A DNA stretch of 7,907 bases. Source: Bacteroidaceae bacterium (lineage in GTDB: Bacteria; Bacteroidota; Bacteroidia; Bacteroidales; Bacteroidaceae). The stretch's first letter is position 1. Every line of letters begins with the position of its first letter. The position numbers and the translations under genes are program-made. The stretch is from NCBI GenBank assembly GCA_017548225.1, contig JAFYMV010000034.1, forward strand, positions 1 to 7,907, written 5' to 3'. This document shows, piece by piece, positions 1-6,222 of the stretch. A model generated the notes under the pieces. That model had not been told where the DNA came from, made no database searches, and saw only the letters and a program-made list of their open reading frames with translations.

Positions 1-1812
1 AAGAAGAACCCCTACCTGCAGTCCATCGTGGAGAACCTGCCCGACACACCGGGATGCTATCAGTATCTCAACAAGGAGGGCACGGTGATCTATGTGGGTA
101 AGGCGAAGAACCTGAAGCGTCGTGTGAGCCAATATTTCCAGAAGGAGCATACGGGCAAGACACGAGTACTGGTGGCGCAGATTGCCGATATACGCTATGT
201 GGTGGTGAGCCGCGAGGAGGATGCCCTACTGCTCGAGAACAACCTCATCAAGAAGTATAAGCCGCGCTACAATGTGTTGCTCAAGGACGATAAGACCTAC
301 CCGTCTATCTGCATCACGGGAGAGTATTTCCCAAAAGTGTTCAAGACGCGCAAACTCATCCGTAATGGCTCGCAATACTACGGTCCCTATAGCCACATGC
401 CTACGCTCAATGAGATACTGAGCCTTATCAAGCAAGTGTATACGGTGCGTACCTGCAACCTTGCTCTCACGCCCGAGAACATACGCAACGGCAAGTTCAA
501 GCCCTGCCTCGACTACCACATCAAGCGTTGCAAGGCCCCCTGCATAGCGCTGCAGAGCCGCGAGGAGTACATGGAGCAAATCGGCGAGATACGCCAAATC
601 TTGCGCGGCAATACCAAGGAGCTAAGCCGCCAGCTGATGGAGCAGATGAAGCAGCTGGGCGAGGAGATGCGCTTCGAGGAGGCTATGGAGCTGAAGCGCA
701 AGTACGACGCGCTGGAACGCTTCCGCGAGAAGAGCGAGGTGGTGAGTCACATCATCGACAACATCGATGTGTTCTCTATCGAGGAGGAGGGCGAGAGTGC
801 CTTTATCAACTATCTGCACATCACGAACGGCGCCATCAACCAAGCCTTTACCTTCGAGTATAAGAAGAAAATGAACGAGACACGCGAGGAACTGCTCGCC
901 CTGGGTATCGTAGAGATGCGCGAGCGCTACAAGAGCCGTTCGCCCGAGATTGTGGTGCCCTTCCCCATAGACATGGACCTCGAGGGAGTCACCTTCACCG
1001 TACCTCAGCGTAGCGACCGCAAGAAGCTGCTCGACCTCTCTGAACTCAATGTGAAGCAATACAAGCTCGACCGCTTGAAGCAGGCCGACAAACTGAATCC
1101 CGAGCAGAAGAGTACGCGCCTGCTCAAGGAGATACAGGAGCACCTCAAACTCGACAAACTGCCTGCACACATCGAGTGCTTTGACAACTCCAACATCTCG
1201 GGTACCGATGCTGTGGCTGCCTGCATCGTATTCCGCATGGGCAAGCCCAGTAAGCAGGAGTACCGCAAATACAATATCAAGACCGTCATAGGTCCTGACG
1301 ACTATGCCTCGATGCGCGAGGTGGTGCATCGCCGCTACTCACGCATGATCAGCGAGGGCACTCCCCTACCCGACCTCATCATTGCCGACGGTGGCAAGGG
1401 ACAGATGGAGGTGATACGCGAGGTGGTAGAAGATGAACTGGGCTTGCATATTCCCATAGCTGGCTTGGCCAAGAATGACCGCCACCGCACGGCCGAACTG
1501 CTCTTTGGCTTCCCCACGATGAGCATCGGACTGAAGCAGCAAAGCGCTCTCTTCCACCTGCTCGAACGCATACAAGATGAGGTGCACCGCTTTGCCATCA
1601 CCTTCCACCGCGACAAGCGTAGCAAGCGCCAGACGGCTTCGGCACTCGACACCATCAAAGGCATTGGCCCCAAGACCAAAGATGCCCTACTCGCCCATTT
1701 CAAGAGCGTGAAGCGCATCAAAGCCGCTGCGCCCGAAGAGCTGGAAGCTGTCATCGGTAAGCATAAAGCGGAGATGGTCATCGAGGGACTGAAAAATCCT
1801 TCCCTCCTGTAG
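1..1812 (+). CDS. uvrC: UvrC, excinuclease ABC subunit C (5' end outside window)
   Basis: UvrC makes the dual incisions on either side of a DNA lesion in nucleotide excision repair, acting in the cytoplasm after UvrA and UvrB have marked the damage. The frame is open from base 1 and reads in frame KKNPYLQSIVENLPDTPGCY, so the real start lies upstream; the GTG at 28 is internal. In visible-codon numbering (603 residues), the GIY-YIG nuclease domain covers about 13-95 (GCY at 18-20, IYVGKAKNLKRR at 30-41, Glu79 in LLENN). A UvrB-binding UVR segment lies near 206-238. The RNase H-like second nuclease follows, with likely catalytic Asp395 (CFDNS), Asp463 (IADGG) and His529 (VHRFA). A helix-hairpin-helix pair (KGIGPKTKDALL) sits at about 550-600. 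Length and residues match an intact family member of about 605-610 residues. The gene samples at about 57-62% GC. Identification is very secure. Confidence 0.97.
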   Translation, partial: KKNPYLQSIVENLPDTPGCYQYLNKEGTVIYVGKAKNLKRRVSQYFQKEHTGKTRVLVAQIADIRYVVVSREEDALLLENNLIKKYKPRYNVLLKDDKTYPSICITGEYFPKVFKTRKLIRNGSQYYGPYSHMPTLNEILSLIKQVYTVRTCNLALTPENIRNGKFKPCLDYHIKRCKAPCIALQSREEYMEQIGEIRQILRGNTKELSRQLMEQMKQLGEEMRFEEAMELKRKYDALERFREKSEVVSHIIDNIDVFSIEEEGESAFINYLHITNGAINQAFTFEYKKKMNETREELLALGIVEMRERYKSRSPEIVVPFPIDMDLEGVTFTVPQRSDRKKLLDLSELNVKQYKLDRLKQADKLNPEQKSTRLLKEIQEHLKLDKLPAHIECFDNSNISGTDAVAACIVFRMGKPSKQEYRKYNIKTVIGPDDYASMREVVHRRYSRMISEGTPLPDLIIADGGKGQMEVIREVVEDELGLHIPIAGLAKNDRHRTAELLFGFPTMSIGLKQQSALFHLLERIQDEVHRFAITFHRDKRSKRQTASALDTIKGIGPKTKDALLAHFKSVKRIKAAAPEELEAVIGKHKAEMVIEGLKNPSLL

Positions 1813-1835
1813 AAACTTTATTGCTTGGTTTTTAT

Positions 1836-1843
1836 TATCTTTG
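1836..1843 (+). promoter_or_regulatory. Putative -7 promoter element for the S41 protease gene
   Basis: TATCTTTG matches the Bacteroidota primary sigma factor -7 consensus TAnnTTTG and lies in the 59-bp gap between uvrC and the protease gene, 28 bases before its ATG. The implied transcript start near 1848-1850 gives a leader of about 22 bases. I see no clear TTTG -33 element at the usual 19-21 bp spacing, so the site rests on the -7 match and its position. It would let the protease be transcribed independently of uvrC. Confidence 0.45.
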
Positions 1844-1871
1844 TGTGGTAATGATTCTTTATACATAAAAA

Positions 1872-3452
1872 ATGAAACGAATACTCCTACTTATCTCTCT
1901 TATATCCTGCGCCATTGCAGGTTTCTCACAAAACAGTGCAGACATGGAGCAGGTGCGCAAGTTGGTGCTTGCACACAGCGCTATCGCTAATCTTTATGTC
2001 GACAAGGTCGATGAGCAGAAGCTGGTAGAGGCAAGCATCAAGGCCATGCTCAAGGAGCTGGACCCCCACTCCACTTACTTGACAGCCAAGGAGGTAGAGA
2101 AGATGAATGAGCCATTGCAGGGCAACTTTGAGGGTATCGGCGTGCAGTTCAACATGGCAGAAGATACACTCTTTGTCATTCAAACCGTCAGCAATGGTCC
2201 TTCGGAGAAGGTGGGCATCCTGCCTGGCGACCGCATCGTAATGGTAAATGATACGGCTATCGCGGGAGTGAAGATGGAGCGCGATGAGATTATGAAGCGC
2301 CTGCGCGGCCCCAAAGGCTCGGTAGTGGAGCTGGGTATCGTACGCCGTGGCTATAATGAGCAACTGACATTCCGTGTTACACGCGACAAAATCCCCGTAA
2401 ATACGCTTGATGCGGCCTATATGATTGCCCCGAAGGTGGGATACATCAAGATAAGCAGTTTCGGCGCCACCACACACGATGAGTTTAGTGCGGCATTGGA
2501 TACACTGAAGAAGCAAAAGATGGAACACCTCGTCCTTGACCTGCAAAACAATGGAGGTGGCTACCTGAAGGCTGCTGTGGATATGGCCAATGATTTCCTT
2601 CAGGAGGGGCATCAAATAGTGTATACCGAAGGGGATAAGTCACCCTATTCGGAGTTCAAAGCTATGGGTAAAGGGCAGTTTCAAGAAGGACGCCTGGTGG
2701 TGCTCATTGATGAGTACTCAGCTTCGGCTTCCGAAATTGTTACAGGTGCCGTACAAGATTGGGATAGAGGTATTGTAGTGGGTCGACGCTCCTTTGGAAA
2801 GGGACTTGTGCAACGCCCTGTACCTATGCCCGACGGCTCTATGATACGCCTCACGATAGCACGCTATCACACACCTTCAGGACGCTGCATACAAAAGCCC
2901 TATGGCGAAGATATAGACTATCGCAAAGACTTGACAGAGCGCTTCAATAAGGGTGAGATGATGCATGCTGATAGCATCCACTTCCCCGACTCGCTGAAGT
3001 TCCAGACTTGCTTGATGAAGCGTACGGTCTATGGAGGAGGGGGTATTATGCCCGACCACTTTGTACCCCTCGACACCATGAGCTATACCAAGTATCATCG
3101 TGAGCTTACGGCAAAGGGAGCTATTGTAAACACCAACCTCATCGTCATTGACCGCTACCGCAAGGAGTATGAGGCGCGCTATCCCAACTTCAAGAGCTAT
3201 ATGAAGCGATTTGAGGTGGACGACACCATTCTCTCTATCCTTCTTGCCGAAGCCGAGAAGGCGGGTGTAAAGTATGACGAAGAGCTATATCAAGCTTCAC
3301 TGCCGCTCCTCAAGGTGCAACTGAAGGCACTCATTGCACGAGATTTATGGGATATGAGCCATTTCTACGAGGTATATAACCATACCGATGAGACAGTGAT
3401 GAAGGGGCTCGAAATCATACAAAGCAAAGAGTTTGACTTGCTCGAGGAGTAG
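1872..3452 (+). CDS. S41 family C-terminal processing peptidase with PDZ domain
   Basis: This is a serine protease of the tail-specific (Prc/CtpA) family, which cleaves proteins near their C-termini in the cell envelope. The 526-residue product starts with a short signal sequence (hydrophobic core 4-17, probable cleavage near FSQ at 18-20). A PDZ domain lies at about 85-170, with GNFEGIGVQF entering it and GILPGDRI at 115-122. The S41 catalytic core follows: DLQNNGGG at 223-230, the nucleophile Ser285 in the SASASE motif, and the general base Lys310 in FGKG, exactly 25 residues later as in the Scenedesmus D1 protease. About 130 residues follow the core. The ATG at 1872 has an A-rich leader and no Shine-Dalgarno sequence, usual for Bacteroidota. 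Cys13 in LISC resembles a lipobox, but the hydrophobic run continues past it, so ordinary secretion is preferred. Substrate is unknown. Its stop lies 18 bp from the convergent EEP gene. Confidence 0.93.
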   Translation: MKRILLLISLISCAIAGFSQNSADMEQVRKLVLAHSAIANLYVDKVDEQKLVEASIKAMLKELDPHSTYLTAKEVEKMNEPLQGNFEGIGVQFNMAEDTLFVIQTVSNGPSEKVGILPGDRIVMVNDTAIAGVKMERDEIMKRLRGPKGSVVELGIVRRGYNEQLTFRVTRDKIPVNTLDAAYMIAPKVGYIKISSFGATTHDEFSAALDTLKKQKMEHLVLDLQNNGGGYLKAAVDMANDFLQEGHQIVYTEGDKSPYSEFKAMGKGQFQEGRLVVLIDEYSASASEIVTGAVQDWDRGIVVGRRSFGKGLVQRPVPMPDGSMIRLTIARYHTPSGRCIQKPYGEDIDYRKDLTERFNKGEMMHADSIHFPDSLKFQTCLMKRTVYGGGGIMPDHFVPLDTMSYTKYHRELTAKGAIVNTNLIVIDRYRKEYEARYPNFKSYMKRFEVDDTILSILLAEAEKAGVKYDEELYQASLPLLKVQLKALIARDLWDMSHFYEVYNHTDETVMKGLEIIQSKEFDLLEE

Positions 3453-3489
3453 GGTGGGAGAAACCGGTTATTATTTCTTTTCCAAGAAA
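3453..3489. other. Convergent gene junction without a convincing terminator
   Basis: Only 18 bp separate the stop codons of the S41 protease (plus strand) and the EEP hydrolase (minus strand). The junction holds the 8-bp palindrome AACCGGTT (3462-3469), a 5-bp AT-rich inverted repeat AGAAA/TTTCT (3459-3463 and 3474-3478), and TTTCTT-TTCC-AAGAAA (3474-3489) inside the end of the EEP coding region. None is a GC-rich stem followed by a T-run. The two transcripts therefore probably overlap at their 3' ends or stop by another route. Confidence 0.3.
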
Positions 3490-4550
3490 CTGAAAATAGG
3501 GTAGTGGTCAGACACCTTTATGGAACGGTCCACAGTGCATTTATAAGCTTTGAACTGCTTTGAGTGCAAGATATGGTCGATGCGGTAGTATAGCTTGTTG
3601 CGATTGTAGCTAATGCCAGGGCCATTACCACTGCTCGCGTAGGCATCATCGAGCATATCCTTCATCTTATGGCAAGTATATGAGATGGGCGAGTCGTTAA
3701 AATCGCCACACACAATGATATAGGGCGATGTCTCTTGTTCAAGGTCGGCAACAATGATATCTGCCTGTTCGGCACGCTTGACTGCCGATTCGCGCAGTTT
3801 CTTTACCAACGCCTTGGTACCTTGGCTGCGTATATTCTCCTTCGGATTGCTCAATATCTGTTCGTAAGTGCTCTTGTCTTCATTTCCCAATCCGAAAGAT
3901 TGCAAGTGGCAGTTGTATACTACAATGGTATCGCCATCGTGAAGGATACGATACTTGCTTCCGCCATTGAAGGTGTCGTTAAATCTGAAATTCTCTACAT
4001 CGAGGATAGGATACTTTGACAAGCACCCGAGATAGCACGAGGCGAACTCGCTTTCGTTAGAGACAAGATACGACTTGTAGGGGTACTCATCGAGCAGTTT
4101 CTTATTCTTTTTAAGGGCTGAAAATTGAAACTCTTGTAAGCAGATAATATCGGCATCTGACGCTTTGAGATACTTTATGACAGCATTCTCCTTATTGGCA
4201 TTCGCTGCGGTGATATTATTGCTCAATATGTTGTATGACAATACTTTTATGCTATTCTCTGGAGGGCGCTGTCTGTCAAAGTTGATAGGCACATACGCGC
4301 GTATTTGCGTGAAGCAGATGACACCAGTGATGAGTGACAACAATACATAACGCGGATAGACGAGCAGCCAAAAGATGAAGAAGAGCGCATTGAAAATCAA
4401 TACGAAGGGGAAGGCCAAGCCTGCGAGTGAGAGCAAGGGCATGTGCTCGGCAGGGAGTAGGGGACTGTAGGCACAACAGATGAGAAGCGCTGCAGCCATC
4501 ACATTGATGACAAGAAGGGGAAATAAAAGTATCTTAAGTACCTTTTTCAT
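3471..4550 (-). CDS. Membrane-anchored endonuclease/exonuclease/phosphatase (EEP) family hydrolase
   Basis: The 359-residue protein begins with three predicted membrane helices (about 7-29, 39-64, 68-87) and continues as an EEP-fold metal-dependent phosphodiesterase or phosphatase (about 100-359). All expected active-site residues are present: Asn107 (SYNILS), metal-binding Glu140 (LQEF), His215 (NCHLQS), Asp283 and Asn285 (CGDFNDSP), Asp325 (RIDHIL) and His349 (SDHYP). Lysines before helix 1 and Arg67 between helices 2 and 3 predict N-inside topology, placing the catalytic domain in the periplasm. That makes a chromosomal DNA repair role unlikely; lipid headgroups, nucleotides or extracellular nucleic acid are possible substrates, but the family does not reveal which. 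The start ATG overlaps the upstream rhomboid stop as ATGA, suggesting translational coupling. Sampled lines are about 38-40% GC, lower than the flanking housekeeping genes. Family assignment is firm; substrate is unknown. Confidence 0.9.
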   Translation of the reverse strand: MKKVLKILLFPLLVINVMAAALLICCAYSPLLPAEHMPLLSLAGLAFPFVLIFNALFFIFWLLVYPRYVLLSLITGVICFTQIRAYVPINFDRQRPPENSIKVLSYNILSNNITAANANKENAVIKYLKASDADIICLQEFQFSALKKNKKLLDEYPYKSYLVSNESEFASCYLGCLSKYPILDVENFRFNDTFNGGSKYRILHDGDTIVVYNCHLQSFGLGNEDKSTYEQILSNPKENIRSQGTKALVKKLRESAVKRAEQADIIVADLEQETSPYIIVCGDFNDSPISYTCHKMKDMLDDAYASSGNGPGISYNRNKLYYRIDHILHSKQFKAYKCTVDRSIKVSDHYPIFSFLEKK

Positions 4551-5449
4551 CGTTTGCTGGCTTCAAAAAGTCGGCGTTTCTCCTCATCGCTCAAACTGGC
4601 ATAGCCCGATTTTTTCAGCTTCTCCAATATCTTGTCTACTTCATCAGACTGTGCTTTCTTGCGTGCATTGTACTCATAGTCTGCCGTGCGGCTGCTATTA
4701 TGGGAGTGCACCTTCATCTTCGGCTTGCGGGGTTTGCGCTCACGCTTGGCGAAGAGTCCTCCTATGGCATCTATGCATATATTCACCCAATGTGTGATGT
4801 CATATCCTCTGCTGACACCTCTCGCAAACCACCATCCTGCCAGTGCTCCTCCAAGGTGTGCTATGTGTCCGCCCGCATTGTTGGATCCTACATACAAAGC
4901 ATCAAAAAGCACGATGAAAAGGGCAAAATACTTCAATCGCACAGAGCCGATAAGCATTAGGTTGATACGATATTCCGGCTCGCGTACCGCAGTGGCAATG
5001 GCAATGGCCAACACCGAAGCTGATGCGCCTACAAGCGTGGCGCTATAGAGCTGATTATCGAATATGGGGAATAGATTATAGGCTACAATATATAGCAATG
5101 CTCCTAGCAATCCACCTACCACATAGAGTCCGCGTAGGTGCTTTGACGAGAAGAAGTAGAGGAACATTCGCCCGAACCAGTAGAGCCACAACATATTGCC
5201 CAGCAGATGCCATATCCCTGCATGCATGAACATATAGGTGATGAGTGTCCACGGGCGGCGCAGCAGTTGTAACAGGTCGGCAGGAAGATAGAGAGTGCGC
5301 AAGAACTCTACGCTACTAATGCCAAACAACCCCAATACGACGCTGACTAATGTGCAGAGTATGAAGGCCGCCACATTGATATAGATGAGACGGACAACGA
5401 TATTACCCTGCTGAAAGGTGCGTTTCAAATCATCAAAAATACCTGCCAT
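4547..5449 (-). CDS. Rhomboid family intramembrane serine protease (A), with cytoplasmic tail
   Basis: Rhomboids cut transmembrane substrates inside the bilayer using a Ser-His dyad. This 300-residue protein has a six-helix core: helix 1 about 17-41, helix 2 about 69-100 with HAGIWHLLGN (His76, His81, Asn85 of the oxyanion region), helix 3 about 105-127, helix 4 with GASAS and the nucleophile Ser143, helix 5 about 163-188, and helix 6 with GGHIAHLGG, where His195 is the likely base by alignment to GlpG. The usual GASGA reads GASAS here, an unusual but still GxSx form. Residues 213-300 form a soluble tail with a strongly basic stretch (KRERKPRKPKMK) and a charged terminal segment (DEVDKILEKLKKSGYASL, then SDEEKRRLF). 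The ATG at 5449 is preceded by an AAAGGA ribosome site and is the only Met before helix 2. The gene overlaps rhomboid B by 17 bp and the EEP gene by 4 bp. Substrates are unknown. Confidence 0.93.
   Translation of the reverse strand: MAGIFDDLKRTFQQGNIVVRLIYINVAAFILCTLVSVVLGLFGISSVEFLRTLYLPADLLQLLRRPWTLITYMFMHAGIWHLLGNMLWLYWFGRMFLYFFSSKHLRGLYVVGGLLGALLYIVAYNLFPIFDNQLYSATLVGASASVLAIAIATAVREPEYRINLMLIGSVRLKYFALFIVLFDALYVGSNNAGGHIAHLGGALAGWWFARGVSRGYDITHWVNICIDAIGGLFAKRERKPRKPKMKVHSHNSSRTADYEYNARKKAQSDEVDKILEKLKKSGYASLSDEEKRRLFEASKR
5223..5241. repeat. 19-bp direct repeat, copy in rhomboid A
   Basis: TGCATGAACATATAGGTGA occurs here and again at 5980-5998. In both genes it encodes the TYMFMH segment at the start of helix 2. 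Identity includes every wobble position, so it is either conserved by chance under a strong protein constraint or left by duplication or gene conversion. Confidence 0.8.
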
Positions 5450-6152
5450 GCTGTGTTCCTTTCTTTCGCCAGTACATAATGAGGAAGAAGCCGAATATCA
5501 TACCGCCCAAGTGCGCGAAATGAGCAATACCATCATTGCCTGTCAGTCCCAAATAAATCTCAATCACAAAATAGCCTATGATGACCCACTTGGCCTTAAT
5601 AGGCATCGGCAGAGGGAAGATGAACATCTCTTGATTAGGGAAAATCATCGCGAAGGCCATCAACACAGCATACACGGCTCCCGAAGCACCTACGGTGGGC
5701 ACACTGATAATCTGCTGGCACAGTGCAAGCCATGCAGAAGCAGTGCGCGAGGCGCCATTGATAGGGATAACAGCATCGGCTGGGTAGGAGGCAAACTGTG
5801 CCGCGTCAGCCATAAGGGGCATGAACTCAAAGTATTGTGTGACCTCTTGTATCAATCCCGCACCCAAGCCACAAAGGATGTAGTAGAACAGGAAGCGCTG
5901 CGGGCCCCATACGGTCTCTAATATGCGACCAAACATCCACACGGCGAACATATTAAAGAAGATATGCTCGAAGCCCGAGTGCATGAACATATAGGTGAAA
6001 AGCTGGTATAGTCTGAACTTTTCAGATTCAAAATAATGAAGCCCTAATACATCATTCAAATCTATCCCATACTTTTCTCCCACGATAGCGGCGAAGAAGC
6101 ATAGCGCATTGATGATGATAAGGTTTTTGGTTACAGTTGGTGTATTGTTCAT
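5433..6152 (-). CDS. Rhomboid family intramembrane serine protease (B)
   Basis: This second rhomboid has 239 residues from the ATG at 6152. Helix 1 lies at about 9-25. Helix 2 carries HSGFEHIFFN (His58, His63, Asn67). A long connecting stretch of about 50 residues (102-153) precedes the catalytic helix with GASGA (Ser157). The last helix has IAHFAHLGG, where His211 is the likely base. The protein ends shortly after, without the soluble tail seen in rhomboid A. The start at 6152 is chosen over an in-frame TTG at 6182 because that TTG lies within the TATCTTTG promoter element and would not be transcribed. No good Shine-Dalgarno sequence is visible; GGAG abuts the ATG directly. It is the first gene of the rhomboid B-rhomboid A-EEP unit and its stop lies 17 bp inside rhomboid A. 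The substrate cannot be read from the sequence. Confidence 0.93.
   Translation of the reverse strand: MNNTPTVTKNLIIINALCFFAAIVGEKYGIDLNDVLGLHYFESEKFRLYQLFTYMFMHSGFEHIFFNMFAVWMFGRILETVWGPQRFLFYYILCGLGAGLIQEVTQYFEFMPLMADAAQFASYPADAVIPINGASRTASAWLALCQQIISVPTVGASGAVYAVLMAFAMIFPNQEMFIFPLPMPIKAKWVIIGYFVIEIYLGLTGNDGIAHFAHLGGMIFGFFLIMYWRKKGTQHGRYF
5457..5462 (-). promoter_or_regulatory. Ribosome binding site for rhomboid A
   Basis: AAAGGA lies 7 bases before the ATG of rhomboid A, inside the 3' end of rhomboid B. It is the one well-placed Shine-Dalgarno-like sequence before a recognised gene in the window, and it supports the 5449 start and hence the 17-bp overlap. Bacteroidota rely weakly on such sites, so its strength is uncertain. 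Confidence 0.5.
5980..5998. repeat. 19-bp direct repeat, copy in rhomboid B
   Basis: Identical to bases 5223-5241 in rhomboid A, 757 bp away in the same orientation. It encodes TYMFMH at the start of helix 2. Recombination between the two copies would fuse B to A in frame and delete the sequence between them. Confidence 0.8.
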
Positions 6153-6170
6153 CTCCACATTGACTTTATA

Positions 6171-6195
6171 AAAATTGCGCAAAGATACGCATTTT
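6171..6195. repeat. Inverted repeat around the rhomboid promoter element
   Basis: The arms AAAATTGCG (6171-6179) and CGCATTTT (6188-6195) pair over eight positions with one unpaired T, leaving an 8-base loop that is exactly the TATCTTTG element on the minus strand. It could be an operator site, or a weak terminator for coaD, since on the minus strand the right arm ends in ATTTTT. Only the CGCA/TGCG part is GC-containing, so a strong terminator is unlikely. Confidence 0.35.
6180..6187 (-). promoter_or_regulatory. Putative -7 promoter element for the rhomboid-EEP unit
   Basis: On the minus strand this reads TATCTTTG, the same eight bases as the element before the S41 protease gene, and it fits the Bacteroidota -7 consensus TAnnTTTG. 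It lies in the 70-bp gap between coaD and rhomboid B, 27 bases before the ATG at 6152, predicting a leader of about 20 bases. No clear -33 TTTG is present at normal spacing. It separates the rhomboid unit transcriptionally from parE-coaD. Confidence 0.5.
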
Positions 6196-6222
6196 CTTCT
6201 ACATAGGTGCCTTTTTCACATT

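Noticed and set aside
28..30. GTG as the start of uvrC
   Set aside because: The frame is open to base 1 with residues that continue the UvrC N-terminal family pattern, so the gene begins before the window.
622..1329. A 235-codon open frame on the minus strand, antisense to uvrC
   Set aside because: Its Leu/Val/His-rich translation is the mirror of UvrC codons, with no motif or start signal; other antisense frames in uvrC and the S41 gene are rejected for the same reason.
1834..1852. ATTA/TAAT arms around the TATCTTTG element before the S41 gene
   Set aside because: Four AT-only pairs with an 11-base loop are expected by chance in AT-rich spacer DNA.
3474..3489. TTTCTT-TTCC-AAGAAA hairpin as an intrinsic terminator
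   Set aside because: The stem is almost all A-T, lies inside the EEP coding end, and has no T-run after it in either direction.
4276..4476. Short minus-strand frame (66 codons) within the EEP membrane region
   Set aside because: It is out of frame with the clear EEP protein and has no motif or start signal.
6171..6195. Inverted repeat as a strong coaD terminator
   Set aside because: Only four stem pairs (TGCG/CGCA) include G-C, and the T-run is mostly used within the stem, so efficient termination is doubtful; it was kept only as a possible operator or weak terminator.
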